Source of the DNA: an uncultured Chromatiaceae bacterium | GTDB taxonomy: Bacteria > Pseudomonadota > Gammaproteobacteria > Enterobacterales > Alteromonadaceae | DNA: 64,000 nt | Reading direction: 5' to 3' | Assembly: GCA_937978655.1 (NCBI GenBank) | Contig: CALJUX010000022.1 | Location: 62,001-126,000 of the forward strand | In this document: positions 9,562-17,792 of the stretch, one piece after another | How the letters are laid out: each line of letters opens with the position of its first letter | Position numbering within the stretch: position 1 is the stretch's first letter | The notes under the pieces: model-generated | Told to the model about the DNA's origin: nothing | Seen by the model: the letters and a program-made list of their open reading frames with translations, nothing else | Databases searched by the model: none | Program-made: the position numbers and the translations under genes

Positions 9562-9605
9562 TTGACTTCAGTATATTTCAAACGTACATTTCAAACGATT
9601 GTTTA
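9562..9605 (+). promoter_or_regulatory. psrA promoter with overlapping PsrA box
   Basis: A -35 element TTGACT (9562-9567) and a -10 element TACATT (9585-9590) are 17 bases apart. CAAAC-GATT-GTTTA at 9592-9605 fits the PsrA operator form CAAAC-N2-4-GTTTG and covers the expected start of transcription. TTTCAAACG occurs twice, at 9576-9584 and 9589-9597. Binding here would let PsrA repress its own gene. Confidence 0.7.
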
Positions 9606-9660
9606 AATTCGTTACTGATAAGACCAGTTTCTGGTTTTTGCTGAGATCTGAAGCCTGCAC

Positions 9661-10299
9661 ATGAGCAATAAACAAAGTACTCAACTGAAAATACTGGATG
9701 CCGCTGAGCAGCTGTTTGCCGAGACCGGTTTCAGCGCAACCTCGTTGCGGCAGATCACCAGTCTGGCGGAAGTGAATCTGGCGTCGGTGAATTACCATTT
9801 TGGCTCAAAAAAGGAATTAATCCAGGCGGTATTGCAGCGTTATCTGGCAGTGCTGATGCCGCGACTGGATCAGGAGTTCAGCCGCTTACTGGCCGCGCAG
9901 CAGCCCAATCAGCTGACTACAGTGCTGTCCGTGTTTGTTGAACCGCTGCTCGAACTGGGTGCAGTCCAACACAATGGGACCAGCGCATTTTTACAGCTGT
10001 TGGGGCGTGGTTACACGGACGTGCAGGGGCATTTGCGCTGGTTTTTTAATCATCACTACGGCCGGACGCTGGATAAATTTGTTTTGCTGGTGCAACAAAG
10101 TTGCCCGGCGTTGCCTGCCAGCGAGATCTTCTGGCGGCTTCATTTTTCGCTCGGCACTATCGTCTTCACGATGGCGTCCAATGCGGCATTAAAAGATATT
10201 GCCGCCGCAGATTTTAATGAAAGGGTGGAAATTGATGGGGTGATCAAGCGATTGATCCCGTATCTGGCCGCCGGCATTGCGGCGCCGCTGGCGCCATAA
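9661..10299 (+). CDS. psrA: TetR-family fatty-acid regulator PsrA
   Basis: The 212-residue product has an N-terminal TetR helix-turn-helix (about residues 8-55) with the PsrA-like segment TSLRQIT....VNLASVNYHFGSKKELI. PsrA senses long-chain fatty acids and represses beta-oxidation genes in Pseudomonas and Shewanella. The C-terminal half is the ligand and dimer domain. The neighbour fadE, 58 bases downstream, is a classical target, and a PsrA box sits on the psrA promoter. Another TetR regulator of fatty-acid genes cannot be wholly excluded, but context and box agree. Confidence 0.85.
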   Translation: MSNKQSTQLKILDAAEQLFAETGFSATSLRQITSLAEVNLASVNYHFGSKKELIQAVLQRYLAVLMPRLDQEFSRLLAAQQPNQLTTVLSVFVEPLLELGAVQHNGTSAFLQLLGRGYTDVQGHLRWFFNHHYGRTLDKFVLLVQQSCPALPASEIFWRLHFSLGTIVFTMASNAALKDIAAADFNERVEIDGVIKRLIPYLAAGIAAPLAP

Positions 10300-10357
10300 T
10301 ATTTAACACTTTGTATCAATAATTATTGTTAAACCCTGCAGAACTGAGGAACACCTT

Positions 10358-12661
10358 ATGTTTATTTTATTTGTGCTGATTGTTGCACTGGCGGTGGTGT
10401 TGGGTGTGACCGACATCCGGCGCAACCTGATCACTAAGCCTGTTTTCGCTATTTTCAAAAAAATTCTGCCGCCGCTGTCGGATACCGAACGCGAAGCGAT
10501 GGAAGCAGGGGATGTCTGGTGGGATGGAGAGCTGTTTAAAGGCAAACCGGACTGGCAGAAACTGCATCAAATTCCAAAACCACAATTAAGTGCCGAAGAA
10601 CAGGCCTTTATGGACAATGAAGTCGAGACGCTGTTGAAAATGCTCGACGACTACAAAATTGTGCAGGAACAACGCGATTTACCGGCAGACGTGTGGAATT
10701 ACATCAAAGCCAATGGCTTCTTTGCGATGATTATTCCTAAAGCCTATGGCGGCCGTGAATTCTCGGCAATTGCTAACTCGACTATCGTCTCGCGCATTGC
10801 CACCCGCAGCTTAACGGCGGCAGTGACTGTAATGGTGCCAAACTCATTAGGCCCAGGCGAACTGCTGATGCACTACGGCACACAAGAGCAAAAAGACCGC
10901 TGGTTACCAGGTCTCGCTGCCGGTAAAGAAGTGCCTTGTTTTGCATTAACTGGCCCGGAAGCGGGTTCAGATGCCGGTGGTATTCCGGATACTGGTGTGG
11001 TGTGTAAAGGTCAGTTTGAAGGTAAAGAAGTGATTGGCATCCGGTTAAACTGGGACAAGCGTTATATCACGCTGGCGCCGGTCGCGACTGTACTGGGCCT
11101 GGCCTTTAAACTGTATGACCCGGAAAATCTGCTCGGTGATAAAGAAGATATCGGCATCACTTGTGCGCTTATTCCAACCTCACACGAAGGTGTGTTGATT
11201 GGTGATCGTCACTTCCCGATGAATATGGCGTTTATGAACGGCACCACTTACGGCAAAGACGTATTTATTCCACTGGAATGGGTCATTGGTGGGCCGGCTT
11301 ATGTTGGTCGTGGCTGGCGTATGCTGGTGGAATGTCTGTCGGCAGGCCGCGGCATTTCGCTGCCGGCGCTGGGCACTGCAACAGGCCATCTGGCAACACG
11401 GATGACCGGTGCTTATGCTTATGTACGTCAGCAGTTTGGTCTGTCGATTGGTAAGTTTGAAGGCGTGCAGGAGTCTTTAGGCCGCATCGGTGGCCTGACT
11501 TACAGCTTAGAAGCAATGCGCGTGATGACAGCTGGCGCCATTGACCTGAAATTAAGCCCGTCCGTGGTGACCGCTATTGCCAAGTACCATATGACGGAAA
11601 TGTCACGCACGCTGCTGAATGATTCGTTTGATATTCATGCTGGCCGTGCTATTCAATGTGGTCCGAAAAACTACCTGGCGCATGGTTACATGGGCGTGCC
11701 GATTTCTATTACGGTGGAAGGTGCCAACATTCTGACCCGTAACCTGATGATCTTTGGTCAGGGCGCCACCCGTTGCCATCCGTACGTGTTAAAAGAGTTA
11801 GAAGCCGCTGCCAATCCCGATAACGAAGCTGGCCTCAAGCAATTCGACGAACTGTTAATGAAGCATGTGGGTTTTGCGCTGGGCAATACCTTCGGTGCCC
11901 TGTTCCAGGGTCTGACCGGTGGATTGTTAAACGGCTCGCCGGTTGCTGGCGAAACGGCGCAGTATTACAAACAACTGACGCGGATGAGTAACGGCCTGGC
12001 CTTGTCTGCCGATTTCTCGATGCTGATGTTAGGCGGTGATTTAAAACGCAAAGAGATGTTGTCGGCGCGTTTAGGCGACGTGCTGAGCCACTTGTATATC
12101 GCTTCTGCCGTGCTGAAATTCTATGAAGACAATGGCCGTCAGGTCGCAGACTTGCCGTTTGTGCACTACAGCGTACAGCGTAACCTGTATGAAATTGGCC
12201 GGGCTTTCGCGGGTTTCTTCAGCAACTTCCCGAACCGTCTGGTTGGCAAGCTGTTAAAAGGTCTGGTGTTCCCGTTTGGCATCAACTATCAGCTGCCGGA
12301 TGACGACATGGCGATGCAGATTTCTGATGCGCTGTTAAAACCAAGTGTGATCCGCGACCGTCTGACCCACCTGTGTTATTTGGGTGAAGGCGAAAACGAC
12401 CCAACCGGTTCGATGGAACAGGCGTTCCTGGCCGTGCATGCTGCGCAGCCGCTGATGAAGAAAATCTTCCAGGCACAAAAAGACGGCAAAATTGCCCGTA
12501 AACTGCCGCTGGATGTGACTATCAACAAAGCTGCCGAAATCGGCGTGTTAAGCGACGATGAAGTGGCGCAGCTGGAGCAGATGAATAAACTGCGCTTTGC
12601 CGCCATCAGTGTTGACAGCTTTAAACCGGGTGAGCTGGAAGCGCGTGCTTTGCAGGCGTAA
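10358..12661 (+). CDS. fadE: acyl-CoA dehydrogenase FadE
   Basis: FadE carries out the first step of beta-oxidation, oxidising acyl-CoA to trans-2-enoyl-CoA with FAD. The 767-residue protein has one N-terminal hydrophobic segment (residues 1-17), then the large FadE-type domain: acyl-CoA dehydrogenase N-terminal and middle regions (ALTGPEAGSDAGG near residue 200) and a long C-terminal DUF1974 region. E. coli FadE is 814 residues. GAGGA lies eight bases before the ATG. A perfect 12-bp palindrome, CAATAATTATTG (10317-10328), lies in the short gap after psrA; its role is unknown. Confidence 0.95.
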   Translation: MFILFVLIVALAVVLGVTDIRRNLITKPVFAIFKKILPPLSDTEREAMEAGDVWWDGELFKGKPDWQKLHQIPKPQLSAEEQAFMDNEVETLLKMLDDYKIVQEQRDLPADVWNYIKANGFFAMIIPKAYGGREFSAIANSTIVSRIATRSLTAAVTVMVPNSLGPGELLMHYGTQEQKDRWLPGLAAGKEVPCFALTGPEAGSDAGGIPDTGVVCKGQFEGKEVIGIRLNWDKRYITLAPVATVLGLAFKLYDPENLLGDKEDIGITCALIPTSHEGVLIGDRHFPMNMAFMNGTTYGKDVFIPLEWVIGGPAYVGRGWRMLVECLSAGRGISLPALGTATGHLATRMTGAYAYVRQQFGLSIGKFEGVQESLGRIGGLTYSLEAMRVMTAGAIDLKLSPSVVTAIAKYHMTEMSRTLLNDSFDIHAGRAIQCGPKNYLAHGYMGVPISITVEGANILTRNLMIFGQGATRCHPYVLKELEAAANPDNEAGLKQFDELLMKHVGFALGNTFGALFQGLTGGLLNGSPVAGETAQYYKQLTRMSNGLALSADFSMLMLGGDLKRKEMLSARLGDVLSHLYIASAVLKFYEDNGRQVADLPFVHYSVQRNLYEIGRAFAGFFSNFPNRLVGKLLKGLVFPFGINYQLPDDDMAMQISDALLKPSVIRDRLTHLCYLGEGENDPTGSMEQAFLAVHAAQPLMKKIFQAQKDGKIARKLPLDVTINKAAEIGVLSDDEVAQLEQMNKLRFAAISVDSFKPGELEARALQA

Positions 12662-12674
12662 TCCAGGATTGGAT

Positions 12675-12702
12675 AAAAAAGGCGCTACGGCGCCTTTTTT
12701 TA
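12675..12702 (+). terminator. intrinsic terminator after fadE
   Basis: GGCGC-TACG-GCGCC (12681-12694) is followed by eight T and preceded by A6, 20 bases after the fadE stop. Confidence 0.9.
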
Positions 12703-12830
12703 TGCCGGTTGGGGATGCACATGAAGACTTGGTACGCAGGACGGGAACACCACAACCATAGCCTTCTGATGGCCTATCGGGTAAAGTAAATGCCCATTTC
12801 TGCATATAACATCAAGAGATAAAACACCGC

Positions 12831-13898
12831 ATGTTTGGATCTGTCATGCTGGACCTGCAGGGTCCGGAAATCACTGCTGAAGAAATCGAATTGTTAGACC
12901 ATCCGGCCGTTGGCGGGGTGATTTATTTTACCCGCAATTACCAGGACAAAGCCCAGCTGCGCGAATTAGTGCGCCGTACCCGCGCGGCCAGCCGTAACCC
13001 GTTGTTATTGGCGGTCGACCACGAAGGTGGCAGGGTGCAACGGTTCCGGCCTGAATTTACTCTGGTTCCGGCGATGGGGCAGATTTTACCGGGTGCTGCT
13101 GGCGATTTGGCCAAGGCGCAACAGTATGCCACTGAGATGGCCTGGTTGATGGCGATGGAAGTGCTGAGCCAGGATATTGATATTTCTTTTGCGCCGGTCG
13201 CCGATGTCTGGGGTGTCTGTGATGTGATCAGAAACCGCGCTTTTTCCGCTAATCCAACAGAAGTGATTGCGATGGTGCAGGCTTTTGCCAAAGGCATGCA
13301 CAGCGCCGGCATGAAAACCACCGGCAAACATTTCCCAGGCCACGGTTCGGTCAAAGAAGACTCGCACCTGCAGTTGCCGGTAGATAACCGCAGCCGTGAG
13401 GCCATCGAGGCGCTGGATTTATTTATTTTCCGTGAACTGGTGAAAACCGGTGCGCTGGACGCCCTGATGCCGGCGCATGTGGTCTATCCGGCTTTTTGTG
13501 ATAAAGCCGCCGGCTTTTCGGAATTCTGGCTGCAAACCGTATTACGCGGTCAGATGCAGTTTGATGGCGTGATTTTTAGTGATGATTTAGGCATGGCGGG
13601 CGCGCATCAGGCCGGCAGTTACCAGCAACGCGCCGACGCAGCGCTCACCGCAGGCTGTGACATGGTACTGGTCTGCAATGACCGCAAAGGTGCCATCGAA
13701 GTGCTGGATACCTTGCCACAGGCATTCTGGCAGCACAGCAGCGCACGGCTTGGCAAACTCAAACATCACAATACCACGACCGAAGCGCAGCTGGTGCAAA
13801 GCCCGCGTTATCGCGAAGCCGTTGCACTCGCTGCACGCTTACGCGCGGTGGAAGTCACTGGCGGCGTAAGCTCGGCCGGTATTGTCGAGCGCACTTAA
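12831..13898 (+). CDS. nagZ: beta-N-acetylhexosaminidase NagZ
   Basis: NagZ is a cytoplasmic family 3 glycosidase that removes GlcNAc from anhydro-muropeptides in cell-wall recycling. The 355-residue protein opens with the family start MFGSVMLDLQG. It has the signature KHFPGHG at 166-172, the catalytic Asp-His pair D177 and H179 on the flexible loop, and the nucleophile D251 in FSDDLGMAG. No signal peptide is present, as expected. A GNAT gene follows 23 bases later and may share the transcript. Confidence 0.96.
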   Translation: MFGSVMLDLQGPEITAEEIELLDHPAVGGVIYFTRNYQDKAQLRELVRRTRAASRNPLLLAVDHEGGRVQRFRPEFTLVPAMGQILPGAAGDLAKAQQYATEMAWLMAMEVLSQDIDISFAPVADVWGVCDVIRNRAFSANPTEVIAMVQAFAKGMHSAGMKTTGKHFPGHGSVKEDSHLQLPVDNRSREAIEALDLFIFRELVKTGALDALMPAHVVYPAFCDKAAGFSEFWLQTVLRGQMQFDGVIFSDDLGMAGAHQAGSYQQRADAALTAGCDMVLVCNDRKGAIEVLDTLPQAFWQHSSARLGKLKHHNTTTEAQLVQSPRYREAVALAARLRAVEVTGGVSSAGIVERT

Positions 13899-13921
13899 AG
13901 CATTTTTGAGGAATAAAATCG

Positions 13922-14428
13922 ATGATTGAAACCCGCATTCCCGGCTTAAGTCTGCGCCTGGCGACGGCCAATGATGTGCCACAGATTTTAAGTTTTATCC
14001 GCCAACTGGCGGAGTATGAAAAGCTGCTCGATATGGTGGTCGCCGATGAAGCCAAACTCAGTGCAACGCTATTTGGTGACAAAGCCTACGCTGAAGTCGT
14101 GATCGCCGACTATCAGCACAAACCGGCCGGTTTTGCCTTGTTTTTTCATAATTATTCGACCTTTTTGGCCAAGCCCGGCATTTATCTGGAAGATTTATTT
14201 GTCGACCCGACGCTGCGTGGCTTAGGTATTGGCAAAGTCTTGATCACATATCTGGCGACTTTAGCCGTCGAGCGTGATTGTGGCCGGCTGGAATGGTCGG
14301 TGCTGGACTGGAATCAGCCGGCGATTGAGTTTTATCAGTCGCTGGGCGCCCAGATGCTGCACGACTGGCGCATCAACCGGGTGACCGGCGAGACTTTGCA
14401 GTCGATGGCGCGGATGTTTCCGGGCTGA
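13922..14428 (+). CDS. GNAT-family N-acetyltransferase, SSAT-like
   Basis: The 168-residue protein has the GNAT fold. Motif A is LEDLFVDPTLRGLGIGKVL, which binds acetyl-CoA, and motif B contains WSVLDWNQPAIEFYQSLGA. The opening RLATANDVPQILSFIRQLAEYEK and the YLEDLFV core resemble the spermidine/thialysine N-acetyltransferase group. The natural substrate, perhaps a polyamine or lysine analogue, is not proven. GAGGAA precedes the ATG. It ends at a terminator shared with the convergent esterase gene. Confidence 0.85.
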   Translation: MIETRIPGLSLRLATANDVPQILSFIRQLAEYEKLLDMVVADEAKLSATLFGDKAYAEVVIADYQHKPAGFALFFHNYSTFLAKPGIYLEDLFVDPTLRGLGIGKVLITYLATLAVERDCGRLEWSVLDWNQPAIEFYQSLGAQMLHDWRINRVTGETLQSMARMFPG

Positions 14429-14440
14429 GTCTGGATAGCA

Positions 14441-14471
14441 AAAACGGGTGCCTTTGCAGCACCCGTTTTCC
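14441..14471. terminator. bidirectional terminator between GNAT and esterase genes
   Basis: AAAACGGGTGC and GCACCCGTTTT form a perfect 11-bp stem around a 7-base loop, with A on one side and T on the other. Two genes converge here. Confidence 0.92.
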
Positions 14472-14492
14472 ATTTTAAATTCAGCGATTAAG

Positions 14493-15500
14493 TTAACCTT
14501 TAAACCCAATAGCTTTAGCCAGGGCCATCACAGCTTTAAGTTGCGGGCCTTGCTGATTGGCATAGTTGCCATCGGTGTAACCCCACCAGTCCCAGCAGCC
14601 GTTTGGATTAAAGGGCGCCATCGCACTTTTTTCCGTCTGCGGATATAACACCACCATGTTATTGCTATCCGCCCAGTCATTTAACCCTGTGCCTTTGGCA
14701 TAAGCGTCGCCAACCGCGCCGGCATATTGTTTACAGCCATGAAAGCTGATATGCAGGGTGCAACTACTGCCTTTGGCACAGCTCTGTGGAATGTAGACAT
14801 AACCGGTTTCCCCTAAAGTCGCGGCGGTATCGCCGGCAAGGTCATGTTGCTTTAGCGTCAACAGTTGCCCGCTGGTTGTAGCTGCTTTGGCTTGTAAGTC
14901 CGGGTACAAATGCTTGAGCAGGGCGCCGGCTGCATCATAGCCACAAGCACCCAGATAGGGCGCTTCGGACAGCTCACAGCCCGCGCCTTTGTTTGCCGTC
15001 GGGAAATTATGGCCAAAGGCTTTGTCGTTAACATACTGCACTTTGGCGCCCAGTTGCTGATATTGCGCGGCCAGCGCGTCGCTGACTTTATTGTGCACGG
15101 TTTTATCCGCGGTGCCGTGGAGTAAAAACACCGGGCTGTCTTTGAGGTGACTCAGAGGCGCGATGGTGCCAGCCGCCGCCTGCTGTTGCAGCAACGCGGT
15201 GGCTTTGGCTAAATCAGGCGCACTGCTGTCTTTATTAAAACAATGCTCAAGTGCGACCGGTAAAGAGTTCTGTGCACAGCCATAAGGCCCGGCGGCGATA
15301 ATACCGGCACCGGTAACTTTGTCACTGAAAGCGACATGGAACTGATTGGCCATATAACCGCCGGAGGATAAACCGGATACTGACAACTTCGGCGCCAGTT
15401 GCAGCGTGGACAACTCAGCGGCAGAAGCCGGCACTGCCTGCAGGAGCAGCAGACAGCTGGCTGTAAACATCGATGGGGCGAAAGCGGTTCTGGTCAGCAT
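14493..15500 (-). CDS. secreted PHB-depolymerase-type esterase
   Basis: The 335-residue product has a signal peptide (about residues 1-27, ending ASAAE) and an alpha/beta-hydrolase domain of the esterase PHB-depolymerase group. The lipase box is GLSSG near residue 45. FLLHGTADKTVH gives the acidic residue and HISFHGCKQYAG a conserved His-Gly-Cys segment. Such enzymes cleave short-chain polyhydroxyalkanoates or feruloyl and acetyl esters; the substrate here is open. AGGA lies eight bases before the ATG. Confidence 0.85.
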   Translation of the reverse strand: MLTRTAFAPSMFTASCLLLLQAVPASAAELSTLQLAPKLSVSGLSSGGYMANQFHVAFSDKVTGAGIIAAGPYGCAQNSLPVALEHCFNKDSSAPDLAKATALLQQQAAAGTIAPLSHLKDSPVFLLHGTADKTVHNKVSDALAAQYQQLGAKVQYVNDKAFGHNFPTANKGAGCELSEAPYLGACGYDAAGALLKHLYPDLQAKAATTSGQLLTLKQHDLAGDTAATLGETGYVYIPQSCAKGSSCTLHISFHGCKQYAGAVGDAYAKGTGLNDWADSNNMVVLYPQTEKSAMAPFNPNGCWDWWGYTDGNYANQQGPQLKAVMALAKAIGFKG

Positions 15501-15705
15501 AGTGGCAATCCTGATTGTTAAAATTGGGGCATAAAAATACAGCGTTTGTCCGAGCTTGTGCTGTCATGGTCATGGCGTCAATAGTGCTTTGGTACAGTGC
15601 CGGGTGTTGTTGTCTGCAAATTGCTATCTGCTTGTCAGTACTCATAAAATTATGGGACTATCAATCAAAGTCTGAAAGCCGCAGGCCTGCATAACGGAGT
15701 AGCCG

Positions 15706-16734
15706 ATGGGACAAACGCAACAACGGGACGAACGCATCGATTTACTGCGTTTTATTGGCCTCGCCATGGTGATTCTGGCGCATGTGTATCCGCCAATGTG
15801 GCTGGCGCAGCTGAGAAATTTTGATGTACCGCTGATGGTGTTGGTGTCAGCCTTATCGTTCAGTGCCTCAGTCAAACAAGAAAGTTATGGTCAGTATGTC
15901 TGGGCGCGGGTGAAACGGCTGGTGTTTCCGGTCTGGTTGTTTTTGACGCTGTATTTTGCCGTGCAATGGGCCTTCGCTTACCCGCAGGTGCTGCCGGATT
16001 TTTCGAAAATTTTGCGCTCTTACACCATGATTGACGGCATCGGTTATGTCTGGGTCATTCGGGTATTTCTGCTGGTCGCTTTGCTGGCGCCTTTTATTTA
16101 TCGTTTTCATCAGCGCACACCAACAAACAGCCAGTATTTTCGCGTGTTACTGCTGTGGTATCTGGCCTACGAAGTGGCGGTTATGATGCTGTTGCCAGAG
16201 CTTTCTGGCGTCGCGCGCACTGTGCTTTGCAACAGCGTATTTGATGCCGTGCCTTTTGCCTTGTTATTTGCCCTTGGCCTGCGTATTCCGGCCATGCCCA
16301 AAGCGGAACTGGGGCGTTTGTTGGGGCTTTTTACAGCAATATTTTTATTGTTTGCGCTGTGGTTTTTCTGGCAACAAGGCAGTTTTCAACGCACGCAAAG
16401 TTTTAAATATCCGCCGCAACATTATTATCTGGCCTATGCGCTGATGTGTGCCTTTGGGCTCTGGTTGATGGCGGAGCCGCTGCTGAAGTTTTTACGCAAT
16501 AGCCGGCTGATTGGTTTTGTGCTCTTTGCCGGCAGCAACAGCATCTGGATTTATCTGTGGCATATTTTCTTTTTGCAAATCTTCAACCAAAGCTGGGGCC
16601 CGAAATACTTGTTGGTGTTTGGCTGTTCCGCGCTGGTCACTTGGGCGCAGGTCACGCTGATCCAACGTTATTGGTTGCCGCGCATCGAAAATCCGGCGAC
16701 CAAACGCAATGTCCGGGCCTTGCTGACAGGTTAG
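15706..16734 (+). CDS. acyltransferase 3 family membrane protein
   Basis: The 342-residue integral membrane protein shows about ten hydrophobic segments. It opens with ERIDLLRFIGLAMVILAHVYPP, the family motif with the catalytic-type His (LAH). Acyltransferase 3 proteins put acetyl or other acyl groups on surface polysaccharides. No polysaccharide genes adjoin, so its acceptor is unknown. The start has GGAG seven bases upstream. It stands alone between a divergent esterase gene and the signalling island. Confidence 0.82.
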   Translation: MGQTQQRDERIDLLRFIGLAMVILAHVYPPMWLAQLRNFDVPLMVLVSALSFSASVKQESYGQYVWARVKRLVFPVWLFLTLYFAVQWAFAYPQVLPDFSKILRSYTMIDGIGYVWVIRVFLLVALLAPFIYRFHQRTPTNSQYFRVLLLWYLAYEVAVMMLLPELSGVARTVLCNSVFDAVPFALLFALGLRIPAMPKAELGRLLGLFTAIFLLFALWFFWQQGSFQRTQSFKYPPQHYYLAYALMCAFGLWLMAEPLLKFLRNSRLIGFVLFAGSNSIWIYLWHIFFLQIFNQSWGPKYLLVFGCSALVTWAQVTLIQRYWLPRIENPATKRNVRALLTG

Positions 16735-16819
16735 CGCTGCAGCGTTTCGCCCGCAGGTCCGCGCACGAGGTGTGGCAGCCCAATCATTGACAGCAGTAAA
16801 AAAGCTGACAATACTTGAA

Positions 16820-16836
16820 GACAAATGAGACATTTG
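16820..16836. promoter_or_regulatory. putative operator, copy 1 (shared with hnoC/hnoD promoter)
   Basis: GACAAATGAGACATTTG contains the inverted repeat CAAATG-AGA-CATTTG and lies 14 bases before the response-regulator start. Fifteen of its first 16 bases recur at 26056-26071 in the hnoD/hnoC divergent promoter. I infer one DNA-binding protein controls both, HnoC being the obvious candidate. Confidence 0.6.
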
Positions 16837-16849
16837 CCTGAGGTGTGCT

Positions 16850-17215
16850 ATGTCAATCCCGGTTACCATCGCCGATGATTCGTTGTTGTCACGTAAAACA
16901 GTGCGTAAAGCTCTGCCACCGGACTGGGATATCAGCCTGACCGAAGCCAGCAACGGTCACGAAGCGCTGGCCGCCGTCGCGGCGGGCAAAGCAGAGGTGT
17001 TGTTTTTGGATCTGACGATGCCGGAACTCGACGGCTTTGGTGTACTGCGCGAACTACATGAACATCACGCCAAAACCATCGTCATCGTGATCAGCGCAGA
17101 CATTCAGCCTGAAGCGCAGAAAATTGTTGATTCTTTAGGCGCTTTTCGTTTTCTGCCCAAGCCGTTGCAAGCTGACCAATTGCGCCAGACGCTGGCCGAG
17201 CTGGGGCTGCTATGA
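16850..17215 (+). CDS. single-domain response regulator
   Basis: The 121-residue protein is a bare receiver domain with D9-D10, phospho-acceptor D54 (FLDLTMPELDG) and K104 (LPKPL). It has no output domain, so it must act by protein contact, like CheY. GAGG lies six bases before the ATG. The gene overlaps the CheC gene by four bases (ATGA), and a histidine kinase gene follows. CheC would dephosphorylate it and the kinase would phosphorylate it. Confidence 0.92.
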   Translation: MSIPVTIADDSLLSRKTVRKALPPDWDISLTEASNGHEALAAVAAGKAEVLFLDLTMPELDGFGVLRELHEHHAKTIVIVISADIQPEAQKIVDSLGAFRFLPKPLQADQLRQTLAELGLL

Positions 17216-17790
17216 TGACGCCGCTGACCGAGTTGCAACGGGACGCGTTGCAGGAACTGATGAATATCTCGATGGGACAGGCGGCCAATGCGCTGGCGCG
17301 GCTGATCGATGCGAAAATCAGTTTATCGATCCCGAAAATTGTCGTGGTTGATGCCAGTGAGTTTCAGCAGATGTTTCAGTCAGAGCGCTACTGGTTTACC
17401 CGCCAGTCGTTTCTGGGCAGTGTCAAAGGCGAAGTGCTGACGCTGTTGGCCCGCGCCGGCACAGAAACCATTGGCGGTCTGCTGGATTATCCGCTGCCGC
17501 TGGATGCGCGCAGCAACGAGGAACTGCTGCTGGAGCTGGCCAATATTCTGGCAGGGGCCTGTCTGCATGGTTTTTCAAGCCAGCTGGGGTTGCCGGCCAA
17601 GCTCAGTATGCCGACGATGTTCAGCGCCCGGCAGCGGGATAGTGACAGTTTTAACTGGGCCAGTACTTTGCTGCTGGAAGTTGAGTTCCAGCTCGAAGGG
17701 ACGGCATTTGATTCCCGAATTGTGATTTGTCTGGCAGGCCCGTCGGTTGGGGTTCTGTTGCAGCAACTCAACGCACTGCTGGAGAGCTGA
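17212..17790 (+). CDS. cheC: CheC-like phosphatase
   Basis: CheC hydrolyses the phospho-aspartate of CheY-type receivers. The 192-residue protein has both CheC active-site helices. The first is D-x3-E-x2-N-x22-P, exact, near residue 13. The second is E-x3-E-x2-N-x22-P near residue 100, the first Asp/Ser being Glu. So two sites look nearly complete. It lies between a lone receiver and a kinase rather than in a chemotaxis operon, which suggests it sets the signal lifetime of the upstream regulator. Translation is probably coupled to that gene. Confidence 0.87.
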   Translation: MMTPLTELQRDALQELMNISMGQAANALARLIDAKISLSIPKIVVVDASEFQQMFQSERYWFTRQSFLGSVKGEVLTLLARAGTETIGGLLDYPLPLDARSNEELLLELANILAGACLHGFSSQLGLPAKLSMPTMFSARQRDSDSFNWASTLLLEVEFQLEGTAFDSRIVICLAGPSVGVLLQQLNALLES

Positions 17791-17792
17791 AC

